From assembly GCF_900130075.1 (NCBI RefSeq), contig NZ_LT671418.1, positions 2,480,001-2,544,000 on the forward strand: a DNA stretch of 64,000 nt, in the 5' to 3' direction. The notes under the pieces are model-generated. The model was not told the origin of the DNA. It ran no database searches and was given only the letters and a program-made list of their open reading frames with translations. The stretch is from Herminiimonas arsenitoxidans. GTDB lineage: Bacteria > Pseudomonadota > Gammaproteobacteria > Burkholderiales > Burkholderiaceae_D. The position numbers were made by a program, and so were the translations under genes. Shown piece by piece: positions 27,146 through 38,584 of this stretch. Positions within the stretch are counted from its first letter, which is position 1, and every line of letters begins with the position of its first letter.

Positions 27146-27804
27146 AGGCATTTGATCGTCCCGCATTAACCGTATTACTCGTTCAGGGTGCGCGTGATTT
27201 ATCGTTGAACTTGAGCGAAGCGCAGATCACCAAGCTGATCGACTATCTGGCCTTGATGGCGAAATGGAATTCGGTTTACAACCTGACCGCCGTGCGCGAT
27301 CCGGTGCAGATGGTCACGCAACATTTGCTGGACTCATTGGCGGCTGTATCTGCATTTACCAATGCGAAGTATGTATTGGATGTCGGCGCAGGCGGTGGCT
27401 TGCCTGGTATCGTGTTGGCAATCTGGGCGGCGGAAGCGCAGCCTGAGATGCGCATCTCGATGATCGATACCGTGCATAAAAAAACGGCTTTCCTGACGCA
27501 GGTAAAAGCCGAGTTGAGCTTAAGCAATGTTAGTGTGCATACTGCGCGTGTCGAGCAATGGCAGGCACCGCAGAAATTCGATGTGATTACCTCGCGTGCA
27601 TTTGCCGAGCTATCCGACTTCATTACCTGGTCAGAACATTTGCTGGCGGACGGTGGTGAGTTCATCGCGCTCAAAGGTGTCGCGCCTGATACCGAAGTAG
27701 CGCGTCTGCCTGCAGGATGGCAGGTGAGGGAAGTGCGTGTCTTGCACGTGCCGACGCTGCAAGCCGAGCGTCATTTGGTGTTCATTACAAGAGTTGCGTC
27801 ATAA
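27142..27804 (+). CDS. rsmG: 16S rRNA (guanine527-N7)-methyltransferase RsmG
   Basis: The 220-residue protein (GidB) has [20 protein letters not shown] and the SAM-binding motif [17 protein letters not shown] near residues 75-91, with [15 protein letters not shown] further on. It methylates G527 of 16S rRNA at N7. The ATG overlaps the mnmG stop (ATGA), implying coupled translation. Confidence 0.96.
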   Translation: MKAFDRPALTVLLVQGARDLSLNLSEAQITKLIDYLALMAKWNSVYNLTAVRDPVQMVTQHLLDSLAAVSAFTNAKYVLDVGAGGGLPGIVLAIWAAEAQPEMRISMIDTVHKKTAFLTQVKAELSLSNVSVHTARVEQWQAPQKFDVITSRAFAELSDFITWSEHLLADGGEFIALKGVAPDTEVARLPAGWQVREVRVLHVPTLQAERHLVFITRVAS

Positions 27805-27934
27805 AGCAGGAATGCTTGTTGCATCGTAGGCAGTAGCGCTTAGTAATAAGAATTTCTGCCAGCTTCATTTTCAAAACAGCAGAAGTTTTTCTGATTGGCT
27901 TTGAGATTGATAGACCACTAACCAAAACGAGAAT

Positions 27935-28705
27935 ATGGCAAAAATATTTTGCGTCGCCAATCAAAAAGGTGGAGTCGGTAAAACCACCACAGCCGTCAAC
28001 CTGGCAGCAGCACTTGCACAATTAAATCAACGCGTCTTGCTGGTGGATCTGGATCCGCAAGGTAATGCCACGATGGGTGCGGGCATCAACAAGTCGGAAT
28101 TGAAGTCATCGATCTACGAAGTCTTGCTCGGCATGGCTGATGTAGTGACAGCGCGTGTGACTTCAGAAACGGGCAAGTTCGATGTGTTGCCGGCCAATCG
28201 CGAACTGGCTGGTGCAGAAGTGGAAATGGTCGAGTTGGACAATCGCGAAAAGCGCTTGAAAGATGCGCTCGCAGTGGTCGATGCAGAATACGATTTCATG
28301 CTGATCGATTGCCCACCTGCATTGTCCATGCTGACCTTGAACGGTTTGTGCGCAGCGCATGGTGTCATCATTCCTATGCAGTGTGAATACTATGCGCTCG
28401 AAGGTTTGTCCGATCTGGTCAACACGATCAAGAAAGTCCACGCCAAGTTGAATACCGACTTGAAGATCATCGGTTTGCTGCGCGTGATGTTTGATCCACG
28501 CATGACGTTATCGCAGCAGGTATCTTCGCAGCTGGAACAGCATTTCGGCGACAAGGTATTTAAAACCATCATCCCGCGTAATGTGCGTTTGGCAGAGGCG
28601 CCATCGTATGGCATGCCGGGTATCAATTTCGATCCATCATCGAAAGGTGCGCAAGCGTATCTGACCTTCGGTGCCGAGATGGTTGAACGGATCAAGACGA
28701 TTTAA
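27935..28705 (+). CDS. parA: Chromosome-partitioning ATPase ParA (Soj)
   Basis: The 256-residue protein has the deviant Walker A motif KGGVGKTTTAVNLAAALA at residues 10-27, Walker A' LLVDLDPQGNAT and Walker B FMLIDCPPALSMLTL. It forms DNA-bound ATP dimers that move ParB-parS complexes to segregate the origin region. It precedes parB by 65 bases, presumably in one transcript, with two parS sites 3-4.5 kb upstream. Confidence 0.96.
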   Translation: MAKIFCVANQKGGVGKTTTAVNLAAALAQLNQRVLLVDLDPQGNATMGAGINKSELKSSIYEVLLGMADVVTARVTSETGKFDVLPANRELAGAEVEMVELDNREKRLKDALAVVDAEYDFMLIDCPPALSMLTLNGLCAAHGVIIPMQCEYYALEGLSDLVNTIKKVHAKLNTDLKIIGLLRVMFDPRMTLSQQVSSQLEQHFGDKVFKTIIPRNVRLAEAPSYGMPGINFDPSSKGAQAYLTFGAEMVERIKTI

Positions 28706-28770
28706 ATATAACGAGGAAGAGAGCGCCTGTTGCGCCATCCTCATTAATCAAAAGATGTGAGTCAGGAATT

Positions 28771-29670
28771 ATGGTCACGAAAAAACAAAAAGGTTTGGGG
28801 CGCGGTCTGGAAGCATTGTTAGGTGGTGCTTCGGACTTCAATGAAGCGATTGCTGCTTTGCCTGGTGCTCCATCGACGCTGCAAGTCACCGACATGCAAG
28901 CTGGTAAATATCAGCCGCGTACGCGCATGGATGAAGGCGCATTGAATGAGCTCGCCGCATCGATCAAGGCGCAAGGTTTGCTGCAGGCAATTCTGGTGCG
29001 CCCGATCGCTTCGCATAACGGCCGTGATCGTTACGAAATTATTGCCGGTGAACGCCGCTTCCGCGCAGCACAACTGGCTGGTCTGACTGAAGTGCCGGTA
29101 CTCGTTAAAGAAGTTGATGACGAAGCCGCCGCCGCGATGGCGCTGATTGAAAACATACAGCGCGAAGATTTGAATCCATTGGAAGAAGCGCAAGGCATAC
29201 ATCGCCTGATCGCTGATTTCAATTTTACGCACGAGCAAGCGGCGCATGCCGTTGGACGCTCACGTAGCGCGGTATCCAACCTGCTGCGTTTGCTGAACCT
29301 GGCGAAGCCGGTGCAAACCATGCTGATGGCCGGCGATATTGATATGGGTCACGCGCGTGCTTTGCTGGCGGTTGATGCCGCCACGCAAATTAACTTGGCA
29401 AATCAAGTCGTCGCCAAACGCATGTCGGTACGTGAAGCCGAGAAATTGGTGGTGCGTTCTACATTGGAACAAGCTGCAGGCAATAAGCCACGTGCCAACG
29501 GCAAGGAAAAATCGCGCGACATTACCCGTTTGGAAGAAGAGCTGTCGGATTTGCTGGCAAGTCAGGTCGAAATCAAACTGGGCGCGAAGAACAAAGGTCA
29601 ACTGGTGGTCGATTTTGCCGACCTTGATGCGCTGGACGGCATTATTGCCAAATTACGCGTTACAGCCTGA
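28771..29670 (+). CDS. parB: Chromosome-partitioning protein ParB (Spo0J)
   Basis: The 299-residue protein has the KKQKGLGRGLEALLG N-terminal tail (ParA contact), the ParB CTPase/N-domain (YQPRTRMDEGALNELAASIK; YEIIAGERRFRAAQLAG; ENIQREDLNPLEEAQ) and the HTH ThEQAAHAVGRSRSAVSNLL. A C-terminal dimerisation region follows after about 240. It binds parS and spreads. The two exact parS palindromes in this window are its predicted sites. Confidence 0.97.
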   Translation: MVTKKQKGLGRGLEALLGGASDFNEAIAALPGAPSTLQVTDMQAGKYQPRTRMDEGALNELAASIKAQGLLQAILVRPIASHNGRDRYEIIAGERRFRAAQLAGLTEVPVLVKEVDDEAAAAMALIENIQREDLNPLEEAQGIHRLIADFNFTHEQAAHAVGRSRSAVSNLLRLLNLAKPVQTMLMAGDIDMGHARALLAVDAATQINLANQVVAKRMSVREAEKLVVRSTLEQAAGNKPRANGKEKSRDITRLEEELSDLLASQVEIKLGAKNKGQLVVDFADLDALDGIIAKLRVTA

Positions 29671-29883
29671 GTTGTCATTTAGTTAAATTACTTCCCACCA
29701 ATAATGCGCGAATAGCTAGTAGATCCTGTTTGTTCCGTTAGCTAGCGCGCGTTGTTTTGGTGCAACATGATGTTAAATGTTTGTTAAACATCGAATTTCC
29801 ATGTTGGTATAGCCACAGCGCAATAATTCCTTCCGCAAGGCGCAATTTGCAACGCGCCTACGTAGTTTTCACATAGCAAACGT

Positions 29884-29913
29884 TTGACGGTGGTGAAGGA
29901 AAGCCCTTATAAT
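29884..29913 (+). promoter_or_regulatory. Predicted sigma-70 promoter of the atp operon
   Basis: TTGACG at 29884-29889 and TATAAT at 29908-29913 are separated by 18 bases and lie about 100 bases before atpI. This is the clearest promoter in the 340-base gap after parB; the rest of the gap shows no gene. Confidence 0.75.
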
Positions 29914-30010
29914 CCCGTGGCTTCATAGAAGCACGACTTAGTTTGTATTCACTCCAGTCCGAGTAGCTCGACCAAGAGGGTCGCCAAAGGACTGCACCAT
30001 TTGGACCAGT

Positions 30011-30349
30011 ATGCTGCCCGTCGTCCTCCTGCAACTCGCGACAACGGTAATTGCCAGCATCATTGCCGGTTTGATTGCCGGAATGCCGGCGCTGTATTCA
30101 GCGTTGTTGGGTGGGTTGTGCTGCGTGGTGCCGAATGCTCTGTTTGCGCTACGTTTATTTTCCGCTGCGCAAAAATCCGAGTCCGTTAATCCGATGACTT
30201 TTTTCATCGGAGAATTTATCAAGATTGCATTGACGATCGCATTGTTAGGCGCGGTCGTTTGGTTGTACCGCGATTTGAATTTGCTGGCGCTAGTCGCCGC
30301 GTTCATCGTGGCGCTGAAAAGTTACATAATCTTATTATTTAGGCACTGA
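30011..30349 (+). CDS. atpI: ATP synthase protein I (AtpI)
   Basis: The 112-residue hydrophobic protein has four predicted membrane segments: [16 protein letters not shown], a short second one, [17 protein letters not shown] and [16 protein letters not shown]. It stands immediately before atpB, the standard place of AtpI, which helps assemble the c-ring. The ATG at 30011 has no strong ribosome site, so the true start could be slightly different. It is separated from atpB by one base. Confidence 0.85.
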   Translation: MLPVVLLQLATTVIASIIAGLIAGMPALYSALLGGLCCVVPNALFALRLFSAAQKSESVNPMTFFIGEFIKIALTIALLGAVVWLYRDLNLLALVAAFIVALKSYIILLFRH

Positions 30350-30350
30350 C

Positions 30351-31172
30351 ATGGCGACTGATCACGCAGCACCGACGGCTTCCGAGTATATCGTCCACCA
30401 TCTGGGGCATTTTTCTACCAAGCACCAAGACAAGATTGTCGATTTCTCGATCATCAATATAGATACCGTATTCTGGTCTATCTTTGCCGGTGTTATCGGT
30501 TGTCTCTTCATGTATCTCGCAGCACGCAAGGCAACATCCGGCGTGCCTGGTCGTTTCCAGGCCGCGGTTGAAATGGTTGTTGAAATGGTCGACAACCAAG
30601 CCAAGTCCATCGTACATGGCGATCGTTCCTTCATCGCTCCATTGGCATTGACAGTATTCGTCTGGGTTGCCTTGATGAACTCGCTGGATTTCTTGCCGGT
30701 CGACATGTTCTCCGCATTTTTCCACGCAGTAGGCTGGGATAGCTTGATCTCGCATCACCGCGTTGTTCCTACTGCCGATTTGAACGGCACCATGGGTATC
30801 GCACTCGGCGTATTCGCGCTGATGATCTATTACAACTTCAAAATCAAAGGCGCAGGCGGCTTCATTCATGAACTGTTCGCTGCTCCGTTTGGTATCTGGC
30901 TTGCACCGTTCAACCTGTTGTTGAACATGATCGAATTCGCAGCGAAAACAGTATCCCTGGCGATGCGGTTGTTCGGCAACATGTATGCCGGCGAATTGTT
31001 GTTCCTGTTGATTGCATTGCTGGGTTCGACCGCGACTGCGTTCGGTTTCTTCGGTCATGTAGTGGCAGGCACGATGTGGGCTATCTTCCACATCCTGATC
31101 GTCTTCTTGCAGGCGTTCATTTTCATGATGCTGACTCTGGTGTATATCGGCCAGGCACATGAAGCGCATTGA
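30351..31172 (+). CDS. atpB: F1Fo ATP synthase subunit a
   Basis: The 273-residue membrane protein has the subunit a core with the essential arginine in [16 protein letters not shown] (around residue 206) and the C-terminal helix [19 protein letters not shown]. It forms the proton half-channels with the c-ring. It is the second gene of atpIBEFHAGDC. Confidence 0.96.
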   Translation: MATDHAAPTASEYIVHHLGHFSTKHQDKIVDFSIINIDTVFWSIFAGVIGCLFMYLAARKATSGVPGRFQAAVEMVVEMVDNQAKSIVHGDRSFIAPLALTVFVWVALMNSLDFLPVDMFSAFFHAVGWDSLISHHRVVPTADLNGTMGIALGVFALMIYYNFKIKGAGGFIHELFAAPFGIWLAPFNLLLNMIEFAAKTVSLAMRLFGNMYAGELLFLLIALLGSTATAFGFFGHVVAGTMWAIFHILIVFLQAFIFMMLTLVYIGQAHEAH

Positions 31173-31189
31173 TGGATGTAAGTAATTAA

Positions 31190-31492
<303 letters not shown>

Positions 31493-31559
31493 TTCGGTCA
31501 CGTACCGGTTCTCACGCTGAAGATATTTTCAGCACACGATACTTAGAGAAGGAATTACC

Positions 31560-32030
31560 ATGAACTTAAATGCAACTTTGATTGCGCAGTTCGTGGTCTT
31601 CTTCATCCTGGCAGGCTTCACGATGAAATTCGTGTGGCCGCCACTGATGAATGCGCTCGATGAGCGCGCCAAGAAGATCGCGGATGGTTTGGCAGCAGCC
31701 GAACGTGGCAAGTCTGATCTGGCAGCCGCTGAAAAGCGCGCCCAGGCAGAACTGACATCAGCGCAAGAAGCAGGTCAAAAGCGTATCAGCGATGCTGAGA
31801 AGCGCGGACTGAGCATTATTGAAGAAGCCAAGAAAACCGCTGCTGAAGAAGCTGCGCGTATTTTGGCAACAGCAAAAGCAGATGCTGATCAGCAAGTAAC
31901 TCAAGTCCGCGAAGCATTGCGTGACCAAGTTGCTACCCTTGCAGTTAAAGGCGCTGAGCAAATTCTGAAACGCGAAGTCAATGCTGCTGTCCACGCTGAT
32001 CTGTTGAACCAACTGAAAGCCGAGCTGTAA
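31560..32030 (+). CDS. atpF: F1Fo ATP synthase subunit b
   Basis: The 156-residue protein has one N-terminal membrane helix ([20 protein letters not shown]) followed by a long charged coiled coil rich in Ala, Glu and Lys (about residues 30-150). It is the peripheral stalk that holds F1 to subunit a. Length and position are standard. Confidence 0.96.
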   Translation: MNLNATLIAQFVVFFILAGFTMKFVWPPLMNALDERAKKIADGLAAAERGKSDLAAAEKRAQAELTSAQEAGQKRISDAEKRGLSIIEEAKKTAAEEAARILATAKADADQQVTQVREALRDQVATLAVKGAEQILKREVNAAVHADLLNQLKAEL

Positions 32031-32032
32031 TC

Positions 32033-32566
32033 ATGGCCGAACTCGCAACGATTGCCCGTCCTTACGCCGAAGCTCTGTTCCGTGTGGCGAAAGCCGCTGA
32101 TTTGAACAGCTGGTCTGAGTTGGTTTCCGAAATGGCACAGGTTGCTGCGAATCCCGATGTGTATGCATTGGCGCACAACCCTAAAGTTTCGGAAGACTTG
32201 ATCAGCAGCACGTTCATCTCGGCGCTCAAATCGCCGGTTGGCGCTGAAGCGAAAAACTTCATCAACATGCTGGTGCAAAACGACCGCTTGACGCTGTTGC
32301 CGGAAATCGCGACGCAGTTCCACGCATTGAAAAATGCGCAAGAAGGCGCTGCTGACGCAGAAATCGTCAGCGCGTTTGAACTGTCGTCAGCGCAGTTGAC
32401 CGAGCTGGTCGCAACGCTGGAAAAGAAATTCGGCCGCAAGCTCAACCCGACAGTCGCCGTAGATAGCGCACTGATTGGTGGTGTGCGCGTCGTTGTCGGT
32501 GATGAAGTGCTCGACACCTCGGTGCGCGCGAAACTGCAACAGATGCAAGTTGCGTTGACTGCGTGA
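32033..32566 (+). CDS. atpH: F1Fo ATP synthase subunit delta
   Basis: The 177-residue protein starts [20 protein letters not shown] and ends with [20 protein letters not shown], both hallmark blocks of the delta/OSCP subunit. It joins the peripheral stalk to the top of F1. It begins two bases after the atpF stop. Confidence 0.95.
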   Translation: MAELATIARPYAEALFRVAKAADLNSWSELVSEMAQVAANPDVYALAHNPKVSEDLISSTFISALKSPVGAEAKNFINMLVQNDRLTLLPEIATQFHALKNAQEGAADAEIVSAFELSSAQLTELVATLEKKFGRKLNPTVAVDSALIGGVRVVVGDEVLDTSVRAKLQQMQVALTA

Positions 32567-32618
32567 TCGTCGCCCGGGCCCCTAGCCTAAGCTACAGAGA
32601 AAAATTTTAGGAGTTTAT

Positions 32619-34154
32619 ATGCAACTCAACCCGTCTGAAATCAGCGAACTGATCAAGAGCCGGATTCAAGGGCTCGGCGACACAGCTGAGATTCGCAATC
32701 AAGGCACGGTCATTTCCGTGTCCGACGGTATCTGCCGCATCCACGGTCTGTCTGACGTTATGCAAGGCGAGATGCTGGAGTTTCCAGGCAACACGTTCGG
32801 CCTCGCGCTGAACTTGGAGCGTGACTCCGTCGGTGCCGTTATCTTGGGTGAATACGAACACATCTCCGAAGGCGATACAGTTAAATGTACTGGTCGCATT
32901 TTGGAAGTGCCAGTTGGTCCTGAACTGTGTGGCCGTGTGGTCAATGCATTGGGTCAACCTATCGATGGCAAAGGTCCAATCAACACCAAGTTGACGACAC
33001 CTATCGAAAAAATCGCTCCAGGCGTTATCGCACGTCAATCCGTTGATCAACCGATGCAAACCGGTATCAAGGCTATTGACGCGATGGTACCTATCGGTCG
33101 CGGTCAACGTGAATTGATCATTGGCGATCGTCAAACTGGTAAAACAGCTGTTGCGATCGATGCGATCATCAACCAAAAAGGCCAAGGCGTAACGTGTATC
33201 TACGTTGCTATCGGTCAAAAAGCATCGTCGGTCAAAAACATCGTTCGCTCGCTGGAGCAACACGGCGCGATGGAATACACCATCGTTGTTGCTGCTACCG
33301 CATCTGAATCGGCTGCTATGCAGTTCGTTTCGGCATACTCCGGTTGCGCAATGGGCGAATACTTCCGCGACCGCGGTGAAGATGCGCTGATCGTGTATGA
33401 CGATTTGTCGAAACAAGCTGTTGCGTACCGTCAAGTGTCCTTGCTGTTGCGCCGTCCACCAGGCCGCGAAGCGTTCCCTGGCGACGTGTTCTATCTCCAC
33501 AGCCGTTTGCTCGAACGCGCAGCACGTGTTAACGCCGACTACGTCGAAGCGTTCACCAAAGGCGCAGTTAAAGGCAAAACCGGTTCGTTGACAGCATTGC
33601 CTATCATCGAAACGCAAGCAGGTGACGTTTCTGCATTCGTTCCAACCAACGTAATTTCGATTACCGACGGTCAGATCTTCTTGGAAACATCCTTGTTCAA
33701 CTCGGGTGTACGTCCTGCGATTAACGCTGGTATCTCGGTGTCTCGCGTTGGTGGTGCTGCTCAAACTAAAGTCATCAAGGGCTTGTCCGGCGGTATCCGT
33801 ACCGATTTGGCGCAATACCGTGAATTGGCCGCGTTTGCGCAGTTCGCTTCCGACCTCGATGCTTCGACTCGCAAACAACTGGACCGCGGTGCTCGCGTGA
33901 CAGAATTGTTGAAACAGGCTCAGTACGCACCATTGTCGACTTCGTTGATGGCGGTTTCGCTGTTCGCGGTCAACAAAGGTTACTTCGATGACCTCGAAGT
34001 TAAACGTGTACTCGCATTCGAAGCAGGTCTGCACGGTTTCATGAAGTCCAGCCACGCAGCATTGCTGCAAAAAATCGAAGACACCAAGAAGCTCGAGAAA
34101 GACGACGAAGCTGTATTGGCTGCTGCGATTGCTGATTTCAAAAAATCGTTCTGA
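32619..34154 (+). CDS. atpA: F1Fo ATP synthase subunit alpha
   Basis: The 511-residue subunit has the P-loop [15 protein letters not shown] near 169-183, the [20 protein letters not shown] segment and the signature [17 protein letters not shown]. It forms the non-catalytic sites of the F1 hexamer. TTAGGAG precedes the start. Confidence 0.97.
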   Translation: MQLNPSEISELIKSRIQGLGDTAEIRNQGTVISVSDGICRIHGLSDVMQGEMLEFPGNTFGLALNLERDSVGAVILGEYEHISEGDTVKCTGRILEVPVGPELCGRVVNALGQPIDGKGPINTKLTTPIEKIAPGVIARQSVDQPMQTGIKAIDAMVPIGRGQRELIIGDRQTGKTAVAIDAIINQKGQGVTCIYVAIGQKASSVKNIVRSLEQHGAMEYTIVVAATASESAAMQFVSAYSGCAMGEYFRDRGEDALIVYDDLSKQAVAYRQVSLLLRRPPGREAFPGDVFYLHSRLLERAARVNADYVEAFTKGAVKGKTGSLTALPIIETQAGDVSAFVPTNVISITDGQIFLETSLFNSGVRPAINAGISVSRVGGAAQTKVIKGLSGGIRTDLAQYRELAAFAQFASDLDASTRKQLDRGARVTELLKQAQYAPLSTSLMAVSLFAVNKGYFDDLEVKRVLAFEAGLHGFMKSSHAALLQKIEDTKKLEKDDEAVLAAAIADFKKSF

Positions 34155-34181
34155 TTCTGGGGCTATAAGGAGTAACAACTC

Positions 34182-35051
34182 ATGGCTTCAGGCAAAGAGA
34201 TACGTGGCAAGATCAAGAGCGTAGAAAATACGAAGAAGATCACCAAGGCGATGGAAATGGTCGCTGCATCCAAAATGCGTAAAGCGCAAGACCGGATGCA
34301 TGCGGCACGTCCTTACAGCGACAAGATTCGCAATATCGCTGCGAATCTGTCGCAAGCCAATCCGGAATATACGCATCCGTTTCTGGTGAAGTCTGATGCA
34401 TCGAAGACAGTCGGCTTCATTATCGTGACGACTGACAAGGGCTTGTGCGGCGGTATGAACACAAACTCCTTGCGCATCGTGACGACCAAGTTGCGTGAAC
34501 TGGAAGCAGAAGGCAAGAAAGTCGAAGCGGTTGCTATCGGTAACAAAGGTTTGGGCTTCTTGAATCGTATCGGCGCGCGTGTCGTGTCGCATGCGGTACA
34601 AATCGGTGACACCCCGCATCTGGACAAGTTGATTGGTCCAGTCAAGGTGATGCTCGATGCGTATCAAGACGGCAAGTTGGACGCGGTATACGTTGTCTAC
34701 ACCAAGTTCATCAACACGATGAAGCAAGAGCCAATGATGGAGCAATTGCTGCCATTGGCGACTGACAGGTTGAAGGCAGATGAAGGTTCGCTGGCATGGG
34801 ACTACATCTACGAACCTGACGCGCAAACCGTGATCGATGAATTGTTGGTGCGTTACGTTGAAGCGCTGATTTTCCAAGCTGTTGCTGAAAACCTCGCGTC
34901 CGAGCAATCGGCGCGTATGGTGGCGATGAAATCGGCAAGCGACAACGCAGGTAGCGTGATTAGCGAATTGAAGCTGGTCTATAACAAGACGCGTCAAGCA
35001 GCGATTACGAAAGAACTTTCCGAGATCGTTGCCGGAGCGGCTGCGGTTTAA
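34182..35051 (+). CDS. atpG: F1Fo ATP synthase subunit gamma
   Basis: The 289-residue protein begins with the coiled coil [32 protein letters not shown] and ends with [20 protein letters not shown], the two helices of the central shaft. [10 protein letters not shown] is the family Rossmann-like loop. It rotates inside F1 and couples the c-ring to catalysis. Confidence 0.96.
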   Translation: MASGKEIRGKIKSVENTKKITKAMEMVAASKMRKAQDRMHAARPYSDKIRNIAANLSQANPEYTHPFLVKSDASKTVGFIIVTTDKGLCGGMNTNSLRIVTTKLRELEAEGKKVEAVAIGNKGLGFLNRIGARVVSHAVQIGDTPHLDKLIGPVKVMLDAYQDGKLDAVYVVYTKFINTMKQEPMMEQLLPLATDRLKADEGSLAWDYIYEPDAQTVIDELLVRYVEALIFQAVAENLASEQSARMVAMKSASDNAGSVISELKLVYNKTRQAAITKELSEIVAGAAAV

Positions 35052-35103
35052 TTCGATTGCGGGACGGCGTAGTAATACGCTGTCCTCAACAACCAGATTT
35101 TAA

Positions 35104-36528
<1,425 letters not shown>

Positions 36529-36535
36529 TCGTTGA

Positions 36536-36573
36536 GCAGCTTACGCACTGTTTAATCACAGTGCGTAAGCTGC
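36536..36573 (+). promoter_or_regulatory. 16-bp perfect stem hairpin between atpD and atpC
   Basis: GCAGCTTACGCACTGT (36536-36551) pairs exactly with ACAGTGCGTAAGCTGC (36558-36573) around a six-base loop. It starts eight bases after the atpD stop and ends 52 bases before the atpC start. There is no T-run, so it is not a classical terminator. It may stabilise the 3' end of a processed mRNA or partially reduce atpC expression. Confidence 0.7.
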
Positions 36574-36625
36574 AAGTTCGTATCGGTCCTTGTATCGATC
36601 TTTGGACGAATGAATAAGGTTTAAC

Positions 36626-37048
36626 ATGGCACACACAATGCGCGTAGACGTGGTTTCCGCCGAAGAAGAAATCTTCTCCGGCGAGGCAGAATTTGTCGCG
36701 CTGCCGGGTGAGTCGGGCGAGCTCGGGATTTTGCCGGGACATACGCCTTTGATCACACGCATCCGACCAGGTGCGGTACGCATCAAGATTGCAGGCCAGG
36801 CTGAAGATGAATTTGTCTTCGTCGCAGGCGGCATTCTGGAAGTGCAGCCGCATGCAGTGACGGTTTTGGCCGACACCGCGATCCGTGGTGGCGATCTGGA
36901 TGAAGCCAAGGCAGCGGAAGCTAAACGATTGGCCGAAGAAGCACTGGTCAATAAAGAATCGAAAATCGACTACGCACAAGCACAGGCTGAATTGGCCAGC
37001 GCGATTGCACAGTTGGCGGCGATACAAAGATTGCGTCAAAAACGTTAA
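36626..37048 (+). CDS. atpC: F1Fo ATP synthase subunit epsilon
   Basis: The 140-residue protein has the N-terminal beta-sandwich ([40 protein letters not shown]) and a C-terminal two-helix region ([20 protein letters not shown]). It couples and brakes the rotor. It is the last gene of the operon, followed by a terminator. Confidence 0.95.
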   Translation: MAHTMRVDVVSAEEEIFSGEAEFVALPGESGELGILPGHTPLITRIRPGAVRIKIAGQAEDEFVFVAGGILEVQPHAVTVLADTAIRGGDLDEAKAAEAKRLAEEALVNKESKIDYAQAQAELASAIAQLAAIQRLRQKR

Positions 37049-37070
37049 TCTGCAAATCCCGCATACAATA

Positions 37071-37096
37071 AAGGGCAGCTTAGGCTGCCCTTTTTG
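37071..37096 (+). terminator. Rho-independent terminator of the atp operon
   Basis: GGGCAGC (37073-37079) pairs with GCTGCCC (37084-37090), with a short loop and followed by a T-run. It lies 24 bases after the atpC stop. Confidence 0.88.
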
Positions 37097-37117
37097 TTTT
37101 TTGGAAAAAGAAAAATC

Positions 37118-37558
37118 ATGAACCAGAATCCACAAGTCATTACCAAATTACTGGCCGAGTCCCGCGTGATCGCGGTGGTTGGCTTGTCGCCCAAGCCAAA
37201 CCGTCCTAGCCATGAAGTCGCTGATTATCTGCAGCGCCACGGCTATCGTATTATTCCGGTTAATCCTGCGAGTGCAGGCACTCACATACTCGGTGAGCAT
37301 TGCTACGCAACCTTGACGCAGGCAGCGGCCGCATTGGCCGAACAACAGACCAGAATCGATCTGGTCGACATTTTTCGCAAATCAGAATTGGTCGGACCGA
37401 TAGTAGATGAAGCAATTGCGATCCGCGCCCGAGGTGTGTGGTTGCAAATAGGCGTCATCAATGAAGCCGCGACCGACAAGGCACGTGCTGCAGGCCTCGA
37501 TGTAGTGGCAGATCGTTGTACCAAAATCGACCACGCAATATGGCGCAGAGCAAGCTAA
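37118..37558 (+). CDS. CoA-binding-domain protein (YccU-like)
   Basis: The 146-residue protein is a single Rossmann CoA-binding domain: ESRVIAVVGLSPKPNRPSHE at residues 14-33, HGYRIIPVNPASAG and ARGVWLQIGVINEAATDKAR. Such stand-alone domains bind CoA or nucleotides; their cellular role is not established. The ATG at 37118 follows GGAAAAAG; an earlier in-frame ATG at 37094 lies in the terminator region. It precedes ppk2 by 12 bases, likely one transcript. Confidence 0.85.
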   Translation: MNQNPQVITKLLAESRVIAVVGLSPKPNRPSHEVADYLQRHGYRIIPVNPASAGTHILGEHCYATLTQAAAALAEQQTRIDLVDIFRKSELVGPIVDEAIAIRARGVWLQIGVINEAATDKARAAGLDVVADRCTKIDHAIWRRAS

Positions 37559-37570
37559 CCGGAGATAAAC

Positions 37571-38380
37571 ATGGCCAACGTCCAGCAATTGTTCCGAGCA
37601 GATAAGAAGCTGAAAATAGTCGATGCTGATGCTGCGCAAAAGCCGCTTTCCAGCGGCGACAAGGCGCAGGACAAATTGCTGGTCGAGCAGCAGGCGCAAC
37701 AGATTGCCGATCTGCAGGAGATTCTCTATGCCGAGCGCAAGTACAAAATCCTGATCGTCTTGCAAGGCATGGATACCTCAGGCAAGGATGGCACGGTGCG
37801 CGGTGTTTTCGGCAAGATTGATCCGCTGGGTGTTAGCAGCGTTGCTTTCAAAGGACCGACTGCGGAAGAAAAGGCGCACGATTTCCTGTGGCGTGTACAT
37901 CAGCAAGTACCAGGGCAGGGCGAGTTCACGATCTTCAATCGCAGTCATTACGAAGACGTCTTGATCACACGTGTGCATGACTGGATAGACGACAAGGAAT
38001 GCAAACGACGTTACGCGCATATCCGCGACTTCGAACGCATGCTGAGTGAAACCGGCACCGTCATCCTCAAATTCTTTTTACACATCTCCAGCGACGAACA
38101 AAAGAAACGTTTGGAAGAGCGCATTGCCGATCCGAACAAGCACTGGAAATTCGATCCCAACGATTTAGCCGAGCGGAAATTCTGGCCCGATTACCAGCGT
38201 TTGTATGAAGCTGCGATCAATGAGACTGATAGCGACTACGCGCCGTGGCACATCATTCCAGCCGATTCAAAAACACACCGCAATCTGGCGATCAGCACCA
38301 TCGTGCTGGATAAGCTGCAGAAGTTGAAACCAGCTTTTCCTCCGGGCAATCCAGAGTTTGCAAAGTTGAAAGTTGTTTGA
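37571..38380 (+). CDS. ppk2: Polyphosphate kinase 2 family protein
   Basis: The 269-residue single-domain protein has the PPK2 Walker A motif VLQGMDTSGKDGTVRGVFG (about 64-82), the lid HYEDVLITRVHDW and RDFERMLSETGTVILKFFLH, ending in HWKFDPNDLAERKFWPDY and WHIIPADSKTHRNLA. These enzymes transfer phosphate between polyphosphate and nucleotides. The single domain and the long N-terminal segment fit the nucleotide-phosphorylating class III group, though class cannot be fixed by eye. Confidence 0.9.
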   Translation: MANVQQLFRADKKLKIVDADAAQKPLSSGDKAQDKLLVEQQAQQIADLQEILYAERKYKILIVLQGMDTSGKDGTVRGVFGKIDPLGVSSVAFKGPTAEEKAHDFLWRVHQQVPGQGEFTIFNRSHYEDVLITRVHDWIDDKECKRRYAHIRDFERMLSETGTVILKFFLHISSDEQKKRLEERIADPNKHWKFDPNDLAERKFWPDYQRLYEAAINETDSDYAPWHIIPADSKTHRNLAISTIVLDKLQKLKPAFPPGNPEFAKLKVV

Positions 38381-38449
38381 CGAAAAAGCGACAGAATCAG
38401 GTACATAAAGTACCTATCTCGTCGCTACGTCAGTATTCTCATTGACCTT

Positions 38450-38468
38450 GAAAATGAGAATCAATATC
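38450..38468. promoter_or_regulatory. Fur box upstream of TonB-dependent receptor
   Basis: GAAAATGAGAATCAATATC matches the 19-bp Fur consensus GATAATGATAATCATTATC at 16 positions. It is 117 bases before the receptor start, so iron repression of that gene is predicted. Confidence 0.75.
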
Positions 38469-38584
38469 ATTTGATCTGTTCAGCCCTGCCTGAACATTGC
38501 CAGCCATTTGTACTCCTGCTTCGACCAGTGTCTCTGCGGACTAGCCAGCGCAAACATAGACCTTAGCACCCGGAGAAACCAGAA

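Noticed and set aside
32607..34178. Long antisense frame over atpA (523 codons), and similar frames over atpD and fdsB
   Set aside because: These are codon-bias shadows of strongly conserved genes; their translations show no family motifs.
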